Of a DNA stretch of 61,773 bases, positions 61,139 to 61,773 are shown piece after piece (the first letter of the stretch is position 1; each line of letters starts with the position of its first letter). This DNA comes from Sulfobacillus benefaciens (GTDB lineage: Bacteria > Bacillota > Sulfobacillia > Sulfobacillales > Sulfobacillaceae), in NCBI GenBank assembly GCA_003023695.1, contig PXYW01000017.1, positions 61,262-123,034 of the forward strand, read 5' to 3'. A model generated the notes under the pieces. It worked only from the letters and a program-made list of their open reading frames with translations, had not been told where the DNA came from and did no database searches. A program made the position numbers and the translations under genes.

Positions 61139-61773
61139 TCAGGAACTGCGCAAATCGTATCAGGAGTTACCCATGCCCGAAGATTTTGCATTAACTTTTG
61201 ACCGAAAACGTTGGAATGATATCACGCTTTCCCGAAAAAACTCGTCACTTAAGAGTAATCCAAAAACCAAAATACCATGGTTTGTAGGTGCCGCCGTTGC
61301 CATGACCGCGCTGTTGTTGATAGCTCCTCATTGGATGAAAAGGTCCTCTGCCGCCAAACCATCTCACATAAAAACTTCTCGGATAGCCTGGCACCACGAA
61401 ACATTTTGGACCATAGACATGATTTCGCAAACCCAGGGGTGGGCATTCGCAACAGCGGGTCCCGGTGTATTTCGCACGGTATCAGGGTTTGACCGCTGGA
61501 AACGGGTAGGCTTTCTGCCACCATTAGGTTCGGGTTTGGTTTTTACCCACGCATTTAATGTCAGGCAAGCGGTGGTGATCATGGTGCAGCAGCCCAAAGC
61601 CATTGTGATGACTGCCGTGACATCCAACGGCGGCAGCAAGTGGCACACGAGCCGCCTAAAGGTCGACCATGTGCAGGGCATTCTCGATGCATCCTCGGTG
61701 TCTTGGTTAAATGCGCGAACCGGCGATATGATCATAGAGGCAAACCTGGCCACGAAAACGCATCGTCGGACTG
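61128..61773 (+). CDS. membrane partner of the third ECF sigma (cut by window edge)
   Basis: The frame is open to the last base, so only about 215 residues are seen: a cytoplasmic start (MSDDQELRKSYQELPMPEDF), one membrane span (about 46-65: IPWFVGAAVAMTALLLIAPH) and an outside part with beta blades, including ISQTQGWAFATAGPGVFRTV and SNGGSKWHTSRLKVDHV. The latter recall BNR/photosystem-II-assembly (HCF136/Ycf48-like) propellers. ATG overlaps the sigma gene. Likely anti-sigma-type sensor. Confidence 0.75.
   Translation, partial: MSDDQELRKSYQELPMPEDFALTFDRKRWNDITLSRKNSSLKSNPKTKIPWFVGAAVAMTALLLIAPHWMKRSSAAKPSHIKTSRIAWHHETFWTIDMISQTQGWAFATAGPGVFRTVSGFDRWKRVGFLPPLGSGLVFTHAFNVRQAVVIMVQQPKAIVMTAVTSNGGSKWHTSRLKVDHVQGILDASSVSWLNARTGDMIIEANLATKTHRRT

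Overview
The window reads as chromosomal DNA of an acidophilic Firmicute close to Sulfobacillus. This is inferred from protein character, not from a marker gene. Supports are: strong AGGAGG-type ribosome binding sites with many GTG and TTG starts; Firmicute families (DUF1054/YktB, YkuS, DppA, a Bacillus-type PdhA); 2-oxoacid:ferredoxin oxidoreductase beside a pyruvate dehydrogenase operon; a bacterial XPB helicase pair; and a base composition near half GC. No rRNA, tRNA or CRISPR array was seen.

Layout. 1-8.0 kb: an MFS transporter cut by the window edge, panD with a thiamine-binding protein, dCTP deaminase, DUF1054, and a LysR gene divergent from korAB. 8.0-12.1 kb (minus strand): a lipoprotein, an ECF sigma operon with a bactofilin-like membrane protein, a D-aminopeptidase and a free-methionine-sulfoxide reductase. 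12.2-17.8 kb: XPB helicase, its partner and a membrane beta-propeller in a tightly overlapping operon, facing a double-rhodanese membrane protein. 18.4-23.3 kb: a minus-strand run HIT - nitronate monooxygenase-like - DHA2 efflux - guanylate kinase - glycosyltransferase - small protein. 23.8-26.1 kb: DUF3311 and a sodium:solute symporter that seems to use a non-AUG start, then YkuS. 26.1-30.7 kb: a two-gene ABC system, a 2,4-dienoyl-CoA reductase and a beta-hydroxyacid dehydrogenase.

30.7-32.2 kb holds a decayed transposase and a MerR pair with a textbook operator. 32.5-38.7 kb carries an O-antigen-ligase-like protein, the E1alpha-E1beta-E2 operon (no E3), a thioesterase and a class III CoA transferase. 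38.7-42.3 kb is an accessory island: an AT-rich DUF3800 gene, two similar promoter-plus-hairpin units that look like small RNA genes, and the wreck of what looks like a conjugation ATPase gene. 42.3-44.7 kb has a second ECF sigma with a membrane propeller-like partner. 44.9-50.3 kb has an EcsC-like gene coupled to a 31-residue acidic protein, and a MarR-controlled MacAB-like pump with two adaptor genes. 50.4-54.8 kb is a peptidase - aminotransferase (frameshifted) - PaaK-like ligase operon. 54.9-60.5 kb has endonuclease IV, a lipid kinase, a GH1 glycosidase, an ATP-NAD kinase-like protein, a MarR and a transporter ATPase fragment. A third ECF sigma/membrane-protein pair runs off the right edge.

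Themes: envelope sensing (three ECF modules), redox and acyl-CoA metabolism (KorAB, PDH, DECR, CoA transferase, thioesterase), and local regulators beside their targets. The most novel-looking items are the paired hairpin RNA units beside DUF3800, the XPB/partner/propeller operon, the non-AUG symporter start, and a PanD with His at the usual Arg54 position.
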